This document shows positions 7,737 to 15,752 of a DNA stretch of 64,000 nt, one piece after another; within the stretch, counting starts at the first letter, position 1, and each line of letters opens with the position of its first letter. Origin of the DNA: Mesorhizobium sp. 65-26 (GTDB taxonomy: Bacteria; Pseudomonadota; Alphaproteobacteria; Rhizobiales; Rhizobiaceae); assembly GCA_001899205.1 (NCBI GenBank), contig MKVL01000015.1:244705-308704 (forward strand), read 5' to 3'. The translations under genes were made by a program, and so were the position numbers. The notes beneath the pieces are model-generated. The model searched no databases, was not told the origin of the DNA, and saw only the letters and a program-made list of their open reading frames with translations.

Positions 7737-9066
7737 CGAATACCTGGCCGATCCGGCCAGCCGCTTTGCCACGGTCGCGATGGTCGACACCAACGGGCTT
7801 CTGCGCGGGCAGATGGTCTCCGCGGGCAGCCTTCGCGGCATCGCCCGCAACGGCATGGGCATGTCGCCGGTGACGCTGGCACTCGACCCCACCGACGTGG
7901 TGCAGGTCATTCCCGGCATCTCCGACGGCAGCTCCGATTTCCACGACGATCCGCTGGTCATCGATCCCGCCACGACGCGCCGCCTGCCCTGGTCGAAGCC
8001 GGGCCACGACATGCTGGTGCTTGCGAATTATTCCGGCGGCACGGCGGAGCTTTGCACGCGTTCGATCCTGAAGCGGGTCCTCGATCGCGCCGGCGAGGCA
8101 GGCTTGCGTCCGCGCTACGGCATGGAGCTCGAATACACGCTGTTCGACGAGACGCCCGAAAGCGCCCGCGCCAAGGGCTATCGCAACCTCAAGACCGCGA
8201 CCCAGCACAACAGCCACGACCTCGTCCTCTACCAGGTGCAGCAGACCGAATGGTACGAGGCCGTGGCCGCGATGTGCGAGGCGTTGCGCATCGACCTGGC
8301 CAAGATGCACGAGGAGATCGGCGGCGGCTTCCTCGAGGCCTGCATTTCCGCCGGCGAGGGGCTGGAGCCGGCCGACCAGCTCATCCTGCTCAAGAATTTC
8401 CTGCGCGCGCTGGCGCAGCGGCAGGGCAAGTGCGTCACCTTCATGCCGCGCTGGACAGAGGCCGCCGACAGCCAGTCGATCCACGTCCACATTTCGCTGA
8501 AGGACAAGGACGGCAAGTCGGTCTTCCACGACCCGTCGCAGAAGAACGGCGTCTCGCAGACGTTCCGCCACTTCATCGGTGGCATGCAGGCCTATGTCGG
8601 CGACATGACGCTGATCTTCCAGCCGACGGTCAATTCCTATCGCCGCTTCGCGCCGGGCACTTTCGCGCCGCCCGGCCTCACCTGGGGCTTCGAGAACCGC
8701 ACGACCTGTTTCCGCATCGTCGGCCATGACGCCGGCTCGCTGCGCGTCGAGAACCGCCTGCCCGGCGCCGACACCAACCCGTATCTCACCGTCGCCGCCA
8801 CCATTGCGGCGGGCATCGCCGGCATCATCGACAAGATCGAGCCGGAGCCGGAGACCCTCGGCAATGGCTATTCGCAGGAGGCGCCGCGCGACTTCGCGCG
8901 CTCCATGCCCGAGGCGATCGACCGCCTGCGCCGCTCGACCTTCGCCGGCGACTGGCTCGGCGCGCGCTTCGTCGAGGCCTTCTGCTCGACGCGCGAGAGC
9001 CAGCACAACGAATTCCGTCGCAAGGTACCCGACGTGGAACTGGAACGCTTCTTCGACCTGGGGTGA
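7726..9066 (+). CDS. Glutamine-synthetase-family gamma-glutamyl ligase
   Basis: 446 aa. GS catalytic features are present: YGMELEYTLFDE (metal site), MHEEIGGGFLEA, the His-rich SIHVHISLKD, and ENRLPGADTNPYL near the C-terminus. It lacks the GlnA tyrosine-adenylylation context and resembles PuuA/GlnT-type or aromatic-amine glutamylating enzymes. Such ligases join glutamate to an amine using ATP, as PuuA does for putrescine and GS-like proteins do in aniline degradation. With an APC permease two genes downstream, an imported amine or aminated aromatic is the likely acceptor. Starts 11 bases inside the TetR gene and ends in an overlap with the next gene. Confidence 0.8.
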   Translation: MTIDEYLADPASRFATVAMVDTNGLLRGQMVSAGSLRGIARNGMGMSPVTLALDPTDVVQVIPGISDGSSDFHDDPLVIDPATTRRLPWSKPGHDMLVLANYSGGTAELCTRSILKRVLDRAGEAGLRPRYGMELEYTLFDETPESARAKGYRNLKTATQHNSHDLVLYQVQQTEWYEAVAAMCEALRIDLAKMHEEIGGGFLEACISAGEGLEPADQLILLKNFLRALAQRQGKCVTFMPRWTEAADSQSIHVHISLKDKDGKSVFHDPSQKNGVSQTFRHFIGGMQAYVGDMTLIFQPTVNSYRRFAPGTFAPPGLTWGFENRTTCFRIVGHDAGSLRVENRLPGADTNPYLTVAATIAAGIAGIIDKIEPEPETLGNGYSQEAPRDFARSMPEAIDRLRRSTFAGDWLGARFVEAFCSTRESQHNEFRRKVPDVELERFFDLG

Positions 9067-10232
9067 ACGACATGACCGCCGATCTGCGAACCCGCTTCCT
9101 GGAAGGCATGAGCCGCGTCGCGTCGGCCGTCACCGTCGTGACCACCGACGGGGACGCGGGCCGGTTCGGCGTCACCGTTTCGTCCATGACCTCGGTATCG
9201 GCCGACTCCAGCCGGCCCTCGCTGTTGGTCAGCGTCCATCACCTCAGCCCCGCCTGCGAGGCGATCAAGAAGAACCGGCGCTTCTGCGCCAATGTGCTGA
9301 GCGGCAACCAGAGCTTCGTCTCCGATCTCTTCTCCGGCCGCCTCAAGCATCTCAACGAGGACAGGTTCGGCGCCATCGCCTGGCATGCCGGCGCCACCGG
9401 CGCGCCGATCATCGACGGCGCCGTCGTCTCGCTCGACTGCGAGGTGAAGACCGCGCTTTTGTGGGGCACGCATTTCATCTTCATCGGCGAGGTCGAGCAG
9501 ATCGAGCTGTCGGCCCAGCGCTCGCCGCTCGTCTACGCCAACAGGGGCTACCGGCGCGCCGTTCCGATCGCGCCGGACGAGCATCAGCCGCATCGTCCGG
9601 AAAGCCAGATCAGCATCGGCTTCTTCATCACGTTGGGCCCGCAATTCGTGCCGGGCCTCGTCGCCGATTTCGCCGGCCAGCGGCCCGACGTCGACATCCG
9701 GCTGCTTGAGGCCGATCATGACGACCTCGTCGAGCAGATGCGCGCCGGCAGGATCGACGCGGCCATCACCTTCGGCCAGGTGAGCGAGCCCGACCTCGAT
9801 GTCGAGTTGGTGTGCCCTCCGGCGCCGCACGTGCTGCTGGGCACCAGCCATCCGCTGGCCTCGCGCGCCAGCCTGCGGCTCGCTGATCTTGCCGACCAGC
9901 CGATGATCCTGCTCGACTTCCCGTCCGTGCGCTCGGCCAACGCGGCACTGTTCGGTCGCCACGGCCTGAAGCCGGTCATCCGCTTCCAGTCGCCGTCGCT
10001 TGCCATGGTGCGCGGCCTCGTCGCGCAGGGCCTGGGCTATTCGATCGTGCCGCAGGCGCCCCAGACCCGCAACGCGCCCGACGGCACGGAGATCCTGGCG
10101 ATACCGCTCGACGAGGAGTTTCCGGAGGGCGCGGTGGTGTCGATCGCGCAGCGCGCCGACCGGCGCAGCGAGCTGGCGAAGGACTTTCTTGCCCGCTGCC
10201 GGGCCTCTTTCGGACAGGCGGGCCGGCAATGA
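9063..10232 (+). CDS. Flavin reductase fused to LysR-type substrate-binding domain
   Basis: 389 aa from GTG 9063 (overlapping the previous TGA); ATG 9072 is an in-frame alternative. Residues about 8-165 are a HpaC-like flavin reductase (SRVASAVTVVTTDGD, GVTVSSMTSVSADSSRPSLL, NRRFCANVLS, HFIFIGEVEQIE). Residues about 178-385 are a LysR effector-binding domain (PQFVPGLVADFAGQRPDVDI, DAAITFGQ, VRGLVAQGLGYSIVPQ). No winged-helix DNA-binding domain is present. The two parts are in one uninterrupted frame, so this is a real fusion in the sequence as given. The LysR-like half may sense substrate or product and control the reductase; it cannot act as a classical LysR regulator. Confidence 0.85.
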   Translation: MNDMTADLRTRFLEGMSRVASAVTVVTTDGDAGRFGVTVSSMTSVSADSSRPSLLVSVHHLSPACEAIKKNRRFCANVLSGNQSFVSDLFSGRLKHLNEDRFGAIAWHAGATGAPIIDGAVVSLDCEVKTALLWGTHFIFIGEVEQIELSAQRSPLVYANRGYRRAVPIAPDEHQPHRPESQISIGFFITLGPQFVPGLVADFAGQRPDVDIRLLEADHDDLVEQMRAGRIDAAITFGQVSEPDLDVELVCPPAPHVLLGTSHPLASRASLRLADLADQPMILLDFPSVRSANAALFGRHGLKPVIRFQSPSLAMVRGLVAQGLGYSIVPQAPQTRNAPDGTEILAIPLDEEFPEGAVVSIAQRADRRSELAKDFLARCRASFGQAGRQ

Positions 10233-10325
10233 GACGGCGCGGGGGACCGAAGCCGGCAAATGGTGAGGCAACAAGGCGCGAAACGCGCCGGAGCGAATTT
10301 GGGGAACACAGGAGGAGAATGACAG

Positions 10326-11759
10326 ATGAGTATCGCGGGGACAAACGAGCTTCGTAGGAATTCCCTCGGCCTGCTGGCCGTGACATTCATGGTGATTTCG
10401 GCTGCGGCGCCACTGACCGGCGTCGCGGGCGCCATGCCGCTGGCCTTCATGCTGGGCAACGGCGCCGGCATCCCGGCAACCTTCGTCTTCGTGACGCTGG
10501 TGATGCTGGCCTTCTCTGCCGGTTACGTCGCCATGTCGCGGCACGTCACCAATGCGGGCGCCTTCTATGCCTACGCCGCGCGCGGCCTTGGCGGGCGCAC
10601 CGCCGGCGCCATCGCCATCGTGGCGCTCGTCGCCTATAACGCCATGCAGTTCGGCTTGATCGGCCTGCTCGGCGGCATCGCGTCCGGCGTCTTCGGCGAA
10701 CTCGGTCTGACGCTTCCCTGGTGGGGCTGGAGCCTGATCGCGGTGCTTCTCGTCGGCATCCTCGGCTATCGCCAGGTCGACCTGTCGGCCAAGGTCCTGG
10801 TCGCGGCGGTGGTGCTGGAATACGTGGTCGTGCTGATCGTCGACTTTGCTATCCTGAGCAAGGGCGGCGCCAGCGGCCTGGCGCTGAACATCTTCGATCC
10901 GAAGGCCATGTTCTCCGGCTCGCTGACGGCGGCCGTACTGTTCTGCCTGGGATCCTTCATCGGCTTCGAGGCGACGACGATCTATGCCGAGGAGGCTCGC
11001 GAGCCGGAAAAGACCATCCCGCGCGCCACTTACCTCTCGGTCCTCATGATCGGCGTGTTCTTCGTCTTTACCACCTGGCTGATGATCGTCGGCGTCGGCG
11101 CCGACAAGCTGGTGCCGACCATCCAGGCGCTGCCCGATCCGTCGGCGTTCTTCTTCAACCTCGCCGCTGAATATGTCGGTGGCCCGGTGCCGACCATCGC
11201 CGGCCTGTTGCTGGTCTCCAGCCTGTTCGCGGCGCTGTCGGCCTTCCACAATTACATCGCCCGCTACAGCTACGTCGCCGGCCGCGAGGGACTGCTACCG
11301 GCTGCCTTCGGCCGCACCCACGACGCCCACCAGAGCCCGCATGTCGGCTCCGTGGTCCAGACCATCGGCGCGCTCATCGTGCTGGCCATTTTCGCCGGCC
11401 TCGGGCTTGATCCGGTGCTCAACATGTTCACCTGGATCAGCCAGATCGGCACGCTCGGCGTGCTCGGCATGATGACGGTCACCTCGCTCGCGGTCATCGT
11501 CTTCTTCCTCCGTCAGGGCTCTGGTGGGTCGGCGTTGACGACGCTGGTGCTGCCGCTGGTTTCCGGCATCGTGATGGCGGGGCTGTTCGTCTACATCTTC
11601 CTGAACTTCGGCGATCTCACCGGCACCACCGGTGGCGCGCTCGGCATCATCCTGCCGGCGCTGATCCCGGCTGCGGCCATCGTCGGCTACCTCTTGGCGC
11701 TCCGCCTGGAAAAGGCCGACCCGGCGCGCTTCGCCAACATGGGGCGCAACCGCAACTGA
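10326..11759 (+). CDS. APC-superfamily amino acid/polyamine permease
   Basis: 477 aa with about 12 predicted membrane segments. Typical APC features are MVISAAAPLTGVAGAMPL in helix 1, NAGAFYAYAARGLG and FIGFEATTIYAEEAREPEKT. A good AGGAG lies at 10311-10316. It closes the plus-strand operon and is a close relative of the permease at 33012-34463. Probable substrate: an amine or amino acid consumed by the nearby GS-like ligase. Confidence 0.85.
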   Translation: MSIAGTNELRRNSLGLLAVTFMVISAAAPLTGVAGAMPLAFMLGNGAGIPATFVFVTLVMLAFSAGYVAMSRHVTNAGAFYAYAARGLGGRTAGAIAIVALVAYNAMQFGLIGLLGGIASGVFGELGLTLPWWGWSLIAVLLVGILGYRQVDLSAKVLVAAVVLEYVVVLIVDFAILSKGGASGLALNIFDPKAMFSGSLTAAVLFCLGSFIGFEATTIYAEEAREPEKTIPRATYLSVLMIGVFFVFTTWLMIVGVGADKLVPTIQALPDPSAFFFNLAAEYVGGPVPTIAGLLLVSSLFAALSAFHNYIARYSYVAGREGLLPAAFGRTHDAHQSPHVGSVVQTIGALIVLAIFAGLGLDPVLNMFTWISQIGTLGVLGMMTVTSLAVIVFFLRQGSGGSALTTLVLPLVSGIVMAGLFVYIFLNFGDLTGTTGGALGIILPALIPAAAIVGYLLALRLEKADPARFANMGRNRN

Positions 11760-11845
11760 TCGATGCGAAACGTGCCGCGCCGCTCCGCGGCGACGGCGAC
11801 ATATCTTATGACGAAGCGCGGCGCCCGGCCGGTTTCGGTCCAACA

Positions 11846-11873
11846 TGGGGCTCGGCTCGCAAGCCGGGCCCCA
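11846..11873 (+). terminator. Probable terminator hairpin after the first operon
   Basis: Arms TGGGGCTCGGCT (11846-11857) and AGCCGGGCCCCA (11862-11873) pair over 12 bp with one G-U and a 4-base loop. The T-tract after it is weak (TTGCTATTTG), so Rho-independent strength is uncertain. It lies 87 bases after the permease stop, inside the 363-base gap 11760-12122. Confidence 0.55.
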
Positions 11874-12029
11874 TTGCTATTTGAAGTCGGTTTCCTCGAC
11901 CGGGCCGTGTCCCGGCACAGGCATCCGCGACCCAGGCGCGTCGTCGGCGGCGTGCCGTCGGTGGGCAAGCTTTCCCGGACGGCGCGACGCGCGCGAACAA
12001 TGCCGGATATGCCGCATGATTTGCCTTGT

Positions 12030-12072
12030 CGTGCAAAAAAACCGTTGCACGTCGCGTCGCTTGCGCTAAAGT
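12030..12072 (+). promoter_or_regulatory. Candidate promoter with inverted-repeat operator for the peptide-type ABC operon
   Basis: A perfect inverted repeat CGTGCAA-N8-TTGCACG occupies 12030-12051. Its right arm overlaps a possible -35 TTGCAC (12045-12050), which is followed after 16 bases by TAAAGT (12067-12072). The transporter ATG is at 12123, preceded by AAAAGGGGAA. Size and symmetry suit a MarR-family repressor, and the MarR gene at the far end of the same cluster (20311-20784) is the natural candidate; this link is inferred. Apart from this site and the terminator-like hairpin, I see nothing in the gap 11760-12122. Confidence 0.45.
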
Positions 12073-12122
12073 CAATTACACGAATATTCCATGGAAATGG
12101 ACATAAAAAAGGGGAACATCAA

Positions 12123-13724
12123 ATGACCGACCAGAACAAGGAATCCGTCAAGGACGCTGCCGGCTCCCAGTTGCGTCTCGGCCGTCGAACCGTGCTGAAG
12201 GGTGGCGTCGCCACCGGCCTGATGCTCGGCGCGGCCAGTTTCATGAAATTCTCCGAAACGGCGGCGGCGGCGACGCAGGAACCCAAGCGTGGCGGGACGC
12301 TGCGCCTGGCCTACACGAGTGGCACCGTTCGCGAGACGCTGGATCCGGCGCGCCTGCGCGAAGGCAACGAATCCATGTACTGCGCCAACATCTATGACCG
12401 TTTGCTGCGGATCGAGAACGATTTCAGCGTGTCCGCCGAGCTTGCCGAGAAGTGGGACGCCAACGCGGATGGCTCGGCCTGGACCTTTGTGCTTCGCGAC
12501 GGCCTCAAATTCTCCGACGGGACTCCGCTGACGTCGGAGGATGTCGCCTACAGTTTTTCAAGGCTGCTCGATGCGGCGACGAAATCCCCCAGCTTTGCCG
12601 GCCTGTCGCAGATGCTGGATACCAGCGGCATAGAGGTTCGCGACGCCCGCACCATCGCTTTCAAGCTGAAGAGCGCAAACACTGTTTTTCCGCAACAGAT
12701 TGCCACCCGCAACTTCGCGGTGGTGAAAAAGGGTACCACGGAGTTCAAGGTCGAGACTGCCATCGGCTCCGGCCCGTTCAAGATCGCCAGCTTCGCGCCG
12801 GGCGAGAGCTGGGAACTGGTCCGCAATCCGAACTACTGGCGCGCCGGGCTGCCCTATCTCGACGGTATCCGGCAGGTAAAGATCGACGAGCCGGCCACCT
12901 TGGTCCAGTCGCTGCTGTCGGGCCAGTCGGATGTCATAGGCCAGGTCGGACCCGCCCAGGTGCGCCAGGTCGACGGTTCGCCAGGAGCACACATCGTATC
13001 CAGCCCGAATTCCGGCTTCATGTATGTGGTCATGGACATGACCCAGGCCCCGTTCGACGACCCCAAGGTCATCAAGGCGGTCAAGGCGGCGGTCGACAGG
13101 CAGGCTTTGTTGAATATCGTCTTCCAGGGACACGGCACTCTCACCAGCGATGTCAATGTCTGGCCCGGGCATCCGTCCTATCCGCCTGGCCTTGGCGTTC
13201 GCGCGCAGAACATCGAGGAAGCCAAGCGGCTCCTCGCTGAGGCAGGCCATCCGAACGGGATCGACCTCCAGCTTTACACATCGCCAAGTCTCTCCGGAAT
13301 GGTGGAGATGGCCACGGCCTTCGCCGAGATAGTGAGGCCGGCCGGCATTCGCGTCGCCATTCAGCAGGAAAATTCCGGCACCTATTGGAGCCAGGTCTGG
13401 CAGACCAAGCCCATGTACATCAGCTACAGCGGCGCTCGTCCTCCGGTCGCGACGATAGGCAATCTCTACGTCACCAAGCCTGCCTACGCGGAGACCAAGA
13501 TCAGCAATCCCGAGATCGACAAGCTGCTTGCGGAGGTGTGCGCCTCCCTCGACGAGAACAAGCAGAACGAGCTCCTCCAGGAGGCCTGGTCAATCGTCGC
13601 CGACCAGGCTGGCGCGAGCATATCCTTTGCGCTCAACCAGCTTTGGGGCATGCGGAAGACGGTGCAGGGCGTCAAACCGCACAGCGAGGACAATCTGCAG
13701 TTTCACGAGGCGCACATCGCCTAG
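12123..13724 (+). CDS. Peptide/nickel-type (family 5) ABC substrate-binding protein
   Basis: 533 aa from ATG 12123, chosen for its AGGGGA ribosome site; the open frame upstream lacks one. The N-terminus carries a twin-arginine signal (GRRTVLKGG, residues about 21-29), so the protein is probably Tat-exported to the periplasm. SBP_bac_5 features follow: KRGGTLRLAYT, YDRLLRIENDF..SAELAEKW, FVLRDGLKFSDGTPLTSEDVAYSF and GSGPFKI. It feeds the permeases and ATPase just downstream. The ligand is unknown; the linked dehydrogenase and creatinase-like genes suggest a small N-containing organic compound rather than ordinary peptides. Confidence 0.9.
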   Translation: MTDQNKESVKDAAGSQLRLGRRTVLKGGVATGLMLGAASFMKFSETAAAATQEPKRGGTLRLAYTSGTVRETLDPARLREGNESMYCANIYDRLLRIENDFSVSAELAEKWDANADGSAWTFVLRDGLKFSDGTPLTSEDVAYSFSRLLDAATKSPSFAGLSQMLDTSGIEVRDARTIAFKLKSANTVFPQQIATRNFAVVKKGTTEFKVETAIGSGPFKIASFAPGESWELVRNPNYWRAGLPYLDGIRQVKIDEPATLVQSLLSGQSDVIGQVGPAQVRQVDGSPGAHIVSSPNSGFMYVVMDMTQAPFDDPKVIKAVKAAVDRQALLNIVFQGHGTLTSDVNVWPGHPSYPPGLGVRAQNIEEAKRLLAEAGHPNGIDLQLYTSPSLSGMVEMATAFAEIVRPAGIRVAIQQENSGTYWSQVWQTKPMYISYSGARPPVATIGNLYVTKPAYAETKISNPEIDKLLAEVCASLDENKQNELLQEAWSIVADQAGASISFALNQLWGMRKTVQGVKPHSEDNLQFHEAHIA

Positions 13725-13790
13725 GGCGGGATGGATTGAGAATGGGTTGGCCTTCCCGACCGATCTCTTGGATCCAGCCGCATTCGTGCT

Positions 13791-13815
13791 GCGCCGGGTG
13801 GTGCCACCCGGTCGC
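13791..13815 (+). other. Intercistronic hairpin between binding-protein and permease genes
   Basis: CCGGGTGG (13794-13801) and CCACCCGG (13804-13811) form a perfect 8-bp stem; pairing may extend with a bulge. It lies in the 121-base gap between the binding protein and the first permease. Such stem-loops commonly stabilise the binding-protein mRNA relative to the rest of the operon; that role is inferred. Confidence 0.4.
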
Positions 13816-13845
13816 AGGATTCCCCAGGCACGTGCCAAGACAGCC

Positions 13846-14841
13846 ATGACCGCAAAGAAAATCACGGAGTTCCTGGCCCATTTGCGCGGCGCGCCTGGGC
13901 AGAGGGTCGTCTTGTCGAGGCTTGGCTTCGCCCTCGCCACACTGCTGCTCATGTCCCTGATCACGTTCGCGGCGACCAGCATCGCTCCCGAGGATGTCGC
14001 GCGAAACGCCCTCGGACGTGAAGTCACCCAGGGGCAGGTGGAGTTGTTCATCCACGATAAGGGTCTCGATCGCCCGTTCGCCGTCCGCTACGCAGAGTGG
14101 CTGGCTGGCGCCGCCACGGGCGATTTCGGCGTGTCCGCGGTCACCGGGCGGGATGTTCGCGCCGACGTCATGCCGCGGCTGGGCAACACGGTCGTCCTTG
14201 CCCTGCTGGCCCTCGTCATAGGGGTCCCGCTCTCGCTCGGCGTCGCCGTCTACATGGCGCTCAGGATGGGTGGCTGGCAGGATGTGTCCCTGCTGGCGGG
14301 AACGACGGTTCTGACGGCCCTGCCCGAGTTCGTGACCGGCATGGGTCTCGTCCTGCTCTTCGGAGTCACGCTCGGGTGGCTGCCGATCGACAGCACGGCG
14401 CTGCTGTTCGGCTCCGCATTCGACAATCTCAGCGCCTATGTGCTGCCGGTCACCACGATGGTCCTGGTGACCGCGCCCTATACGATCCGGATAGCGCGGT
14501 CGTCGATCTGCGAGTCGCTTGCTTCGGCCCATACGCGAGCCGCGATCCTCAACGGCCTGTCGCGACGCCGCATCCTGTGGGCTTACGCCGTATTGCCTGC
14601 CGCGACCCCGATCATCAACACCCTCGCGCTGAACCTCGTCTATCTCATCAGCGGGGTGGTGGTGATCGAGAATGTGTTCAATTTCCCGGGCATCGGCCGC
14701 CGCCTCGTCGAGGCGATCACGACAGGGGACACCTATACGGTGCAAGCCGTAGCCCTGCTGATGGGCGCGATGTTCATCATCATCAACCTCGCGGCGGACC
14801 TGATGGCCGCCTACGTGAATCCGAGGCTTCGCGCGAGATGA
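13846..14841 (+). CDS. DppB-type ABC transporter permease
   Basis: 331 aa from ATG 13846; a frame open further upstream has no convincing ribosome site. Six membrane segments are expected. FAATSIAPEDVARNALGREV after helix 1 is typical of DppB/OppB proteins, and the EAA loop is seen in HTRAAILNGLSRRRILWAYAVLPA. C-terminal NVFNFPGIGRRLVEAI is characteristic. Forms a heteromeric inner-membrane channel with the next gene, whose ATG overlaps this stop (ATGA). Confidence 0.9.
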   Translation: MTAKKITEFLAHLRGAPGQRVVLSRLGFALATLLLMSLITFAATSIAPEDVARNALGREVTQGQVELFIHDKGLDRPFAVRYAEWLAGAATGDFGVSAVTGRDVRADVMPRLGNTVVLALLALVIGVPLSLGVAVYMALRMGGWQDVSLLAGTTVLTALPEFVTGMGLVLLFGVTLGWLPIDSTALLFGSAFDNLSAYVLPVTTMVLVTAPYTIRIARSSICESLASAHTRAAILNGLSRRRILWAYAVLPAATPIINTLALNLVYLISGVVVIENVFNFPGIGRRLVEAITTGDTYTVQAVALLMGAMFIIINLAADLMAAYVNPRLRAR

Positions 14842-15752
14842 GCGTCAACTACTTGCAGGGATCGGATGCGATTGCGCCAGGCCGGGTACGTACCCCCGGT
14901 CTCTGGCGAACGCTGGCGGCGAGCGGCGGCGGCCGTATCGGCCTGGGTCTCGCCGCCGCGATGGTCGCGGTCATAGCATTGGGTCCGTCGATGGCTCCGT
15001 ATTCGCCGACCCAGATCGGCCTGGGCCTGCCGAACGATCCCCCTTCGAGCGCGTTTCTGTTCGGCACGGATGAACTCGGGCGCGACATTCTGAGCCGGTT
15101 CCTGTTCGGAGGCAGGTCGGTTGTCCTGATGCCGCTGGCCGCCGTCACGCTCGCCATGCTTGTCGGCGGCGGCCTCGGCGTGCTGGGCGCATATGTTCAG
15201 GTGCGGCCAGGCCTTGAATGGCTGGATCGCCTGATAAGCAGTCTGTTCGACCTCGCGCTGGCGCTGCCGCCTCTGCTGTTGGCGCTCGTCCTGATCGCCG
15301 GCTTCGGCACTTCGCCCCTGGTGATGATCCTTGCGGTGGCCGTCATATTCGCGCCGCGCACGGGCAGGATTCTTCGCGGCGCGGCGCAGGCGGTTGTCAC
15401 CAGCGACTATGTCGCGGCGGCGCAGGCGCGCGGCGAAAGCGTCCTTTACATTCTGGTCCGGGAACTCCTGCCCAATATTGCCGCGACGGTCATCGCCGAA
15501 TTCACCTTGCGCATGACCTGGGCCGTGATCTTCGTGGCGGCGCTCAGTTTCCTCGGCCTCGGCGCCCAGCCACCTTCTTCGGACTGGGGGCTGATGGTGG
15601 CGCAAGCACGATCCTTCATCACCGTTTCCCCACTCGGGGTCGCGGCTCCCGCGCTTGGCATAGCTGTCCTGTCGGTCTCGCTCAATCTCATCGCGGACGC
15701 GTTGGCTCGCTATCTCGATCCCGCGTCCGGCAAGCCGGGTGTCTCGCTGTGA
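14838..15752 (+). CDS. DppC-type ABC transporter permease
   Basis: 304 aa. Recognisable DppC features: PSSAFLFGTDELGRDILSRFLFGGRSV, the EAA loop YVAAAQARGESVLYILVRELLPN, and AALSFLGLGAQPPSSDWGLMV. Starts within the stop of the partner permease, and its TGA overlaps the ATG of the ATPase gene by one base, so the channel and ATPase are translated together. Confidence 0.9.
   Translation: MSVNYLQGSDAIAPGRVRTPGLWRTLAASGGGRIGLGLAAAMVAVIALGPSMAPYSPTQIGLGLPNDPPSSAFLFGTDELGRDILSRFLFGGRSVVLMPLAAVTLAMLVGGGLGVLGAYVQVRPGLEWLDRLISSLFDLALALPPLLLALVLIAGFGTSPLVMILAVAVIFAPRTGRILRGAAQAVVTSDYVAAAQARGESVLYILVRELLPNIAATVIAEFTLRMTWAVIFVAALSFLGLGAQPPSSDWGLMVAQARSFITVSPLGVAAPALGIAVLSVSLNLIADALARYLDPASGKPGVSL

Noticed and set aside
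11763-12122. Upstream extension of the peptide-type binding protein from 11763
   Set aside because: It would bury the Tat signal 120 residues inside the protein and run through a hairpin and promoter.
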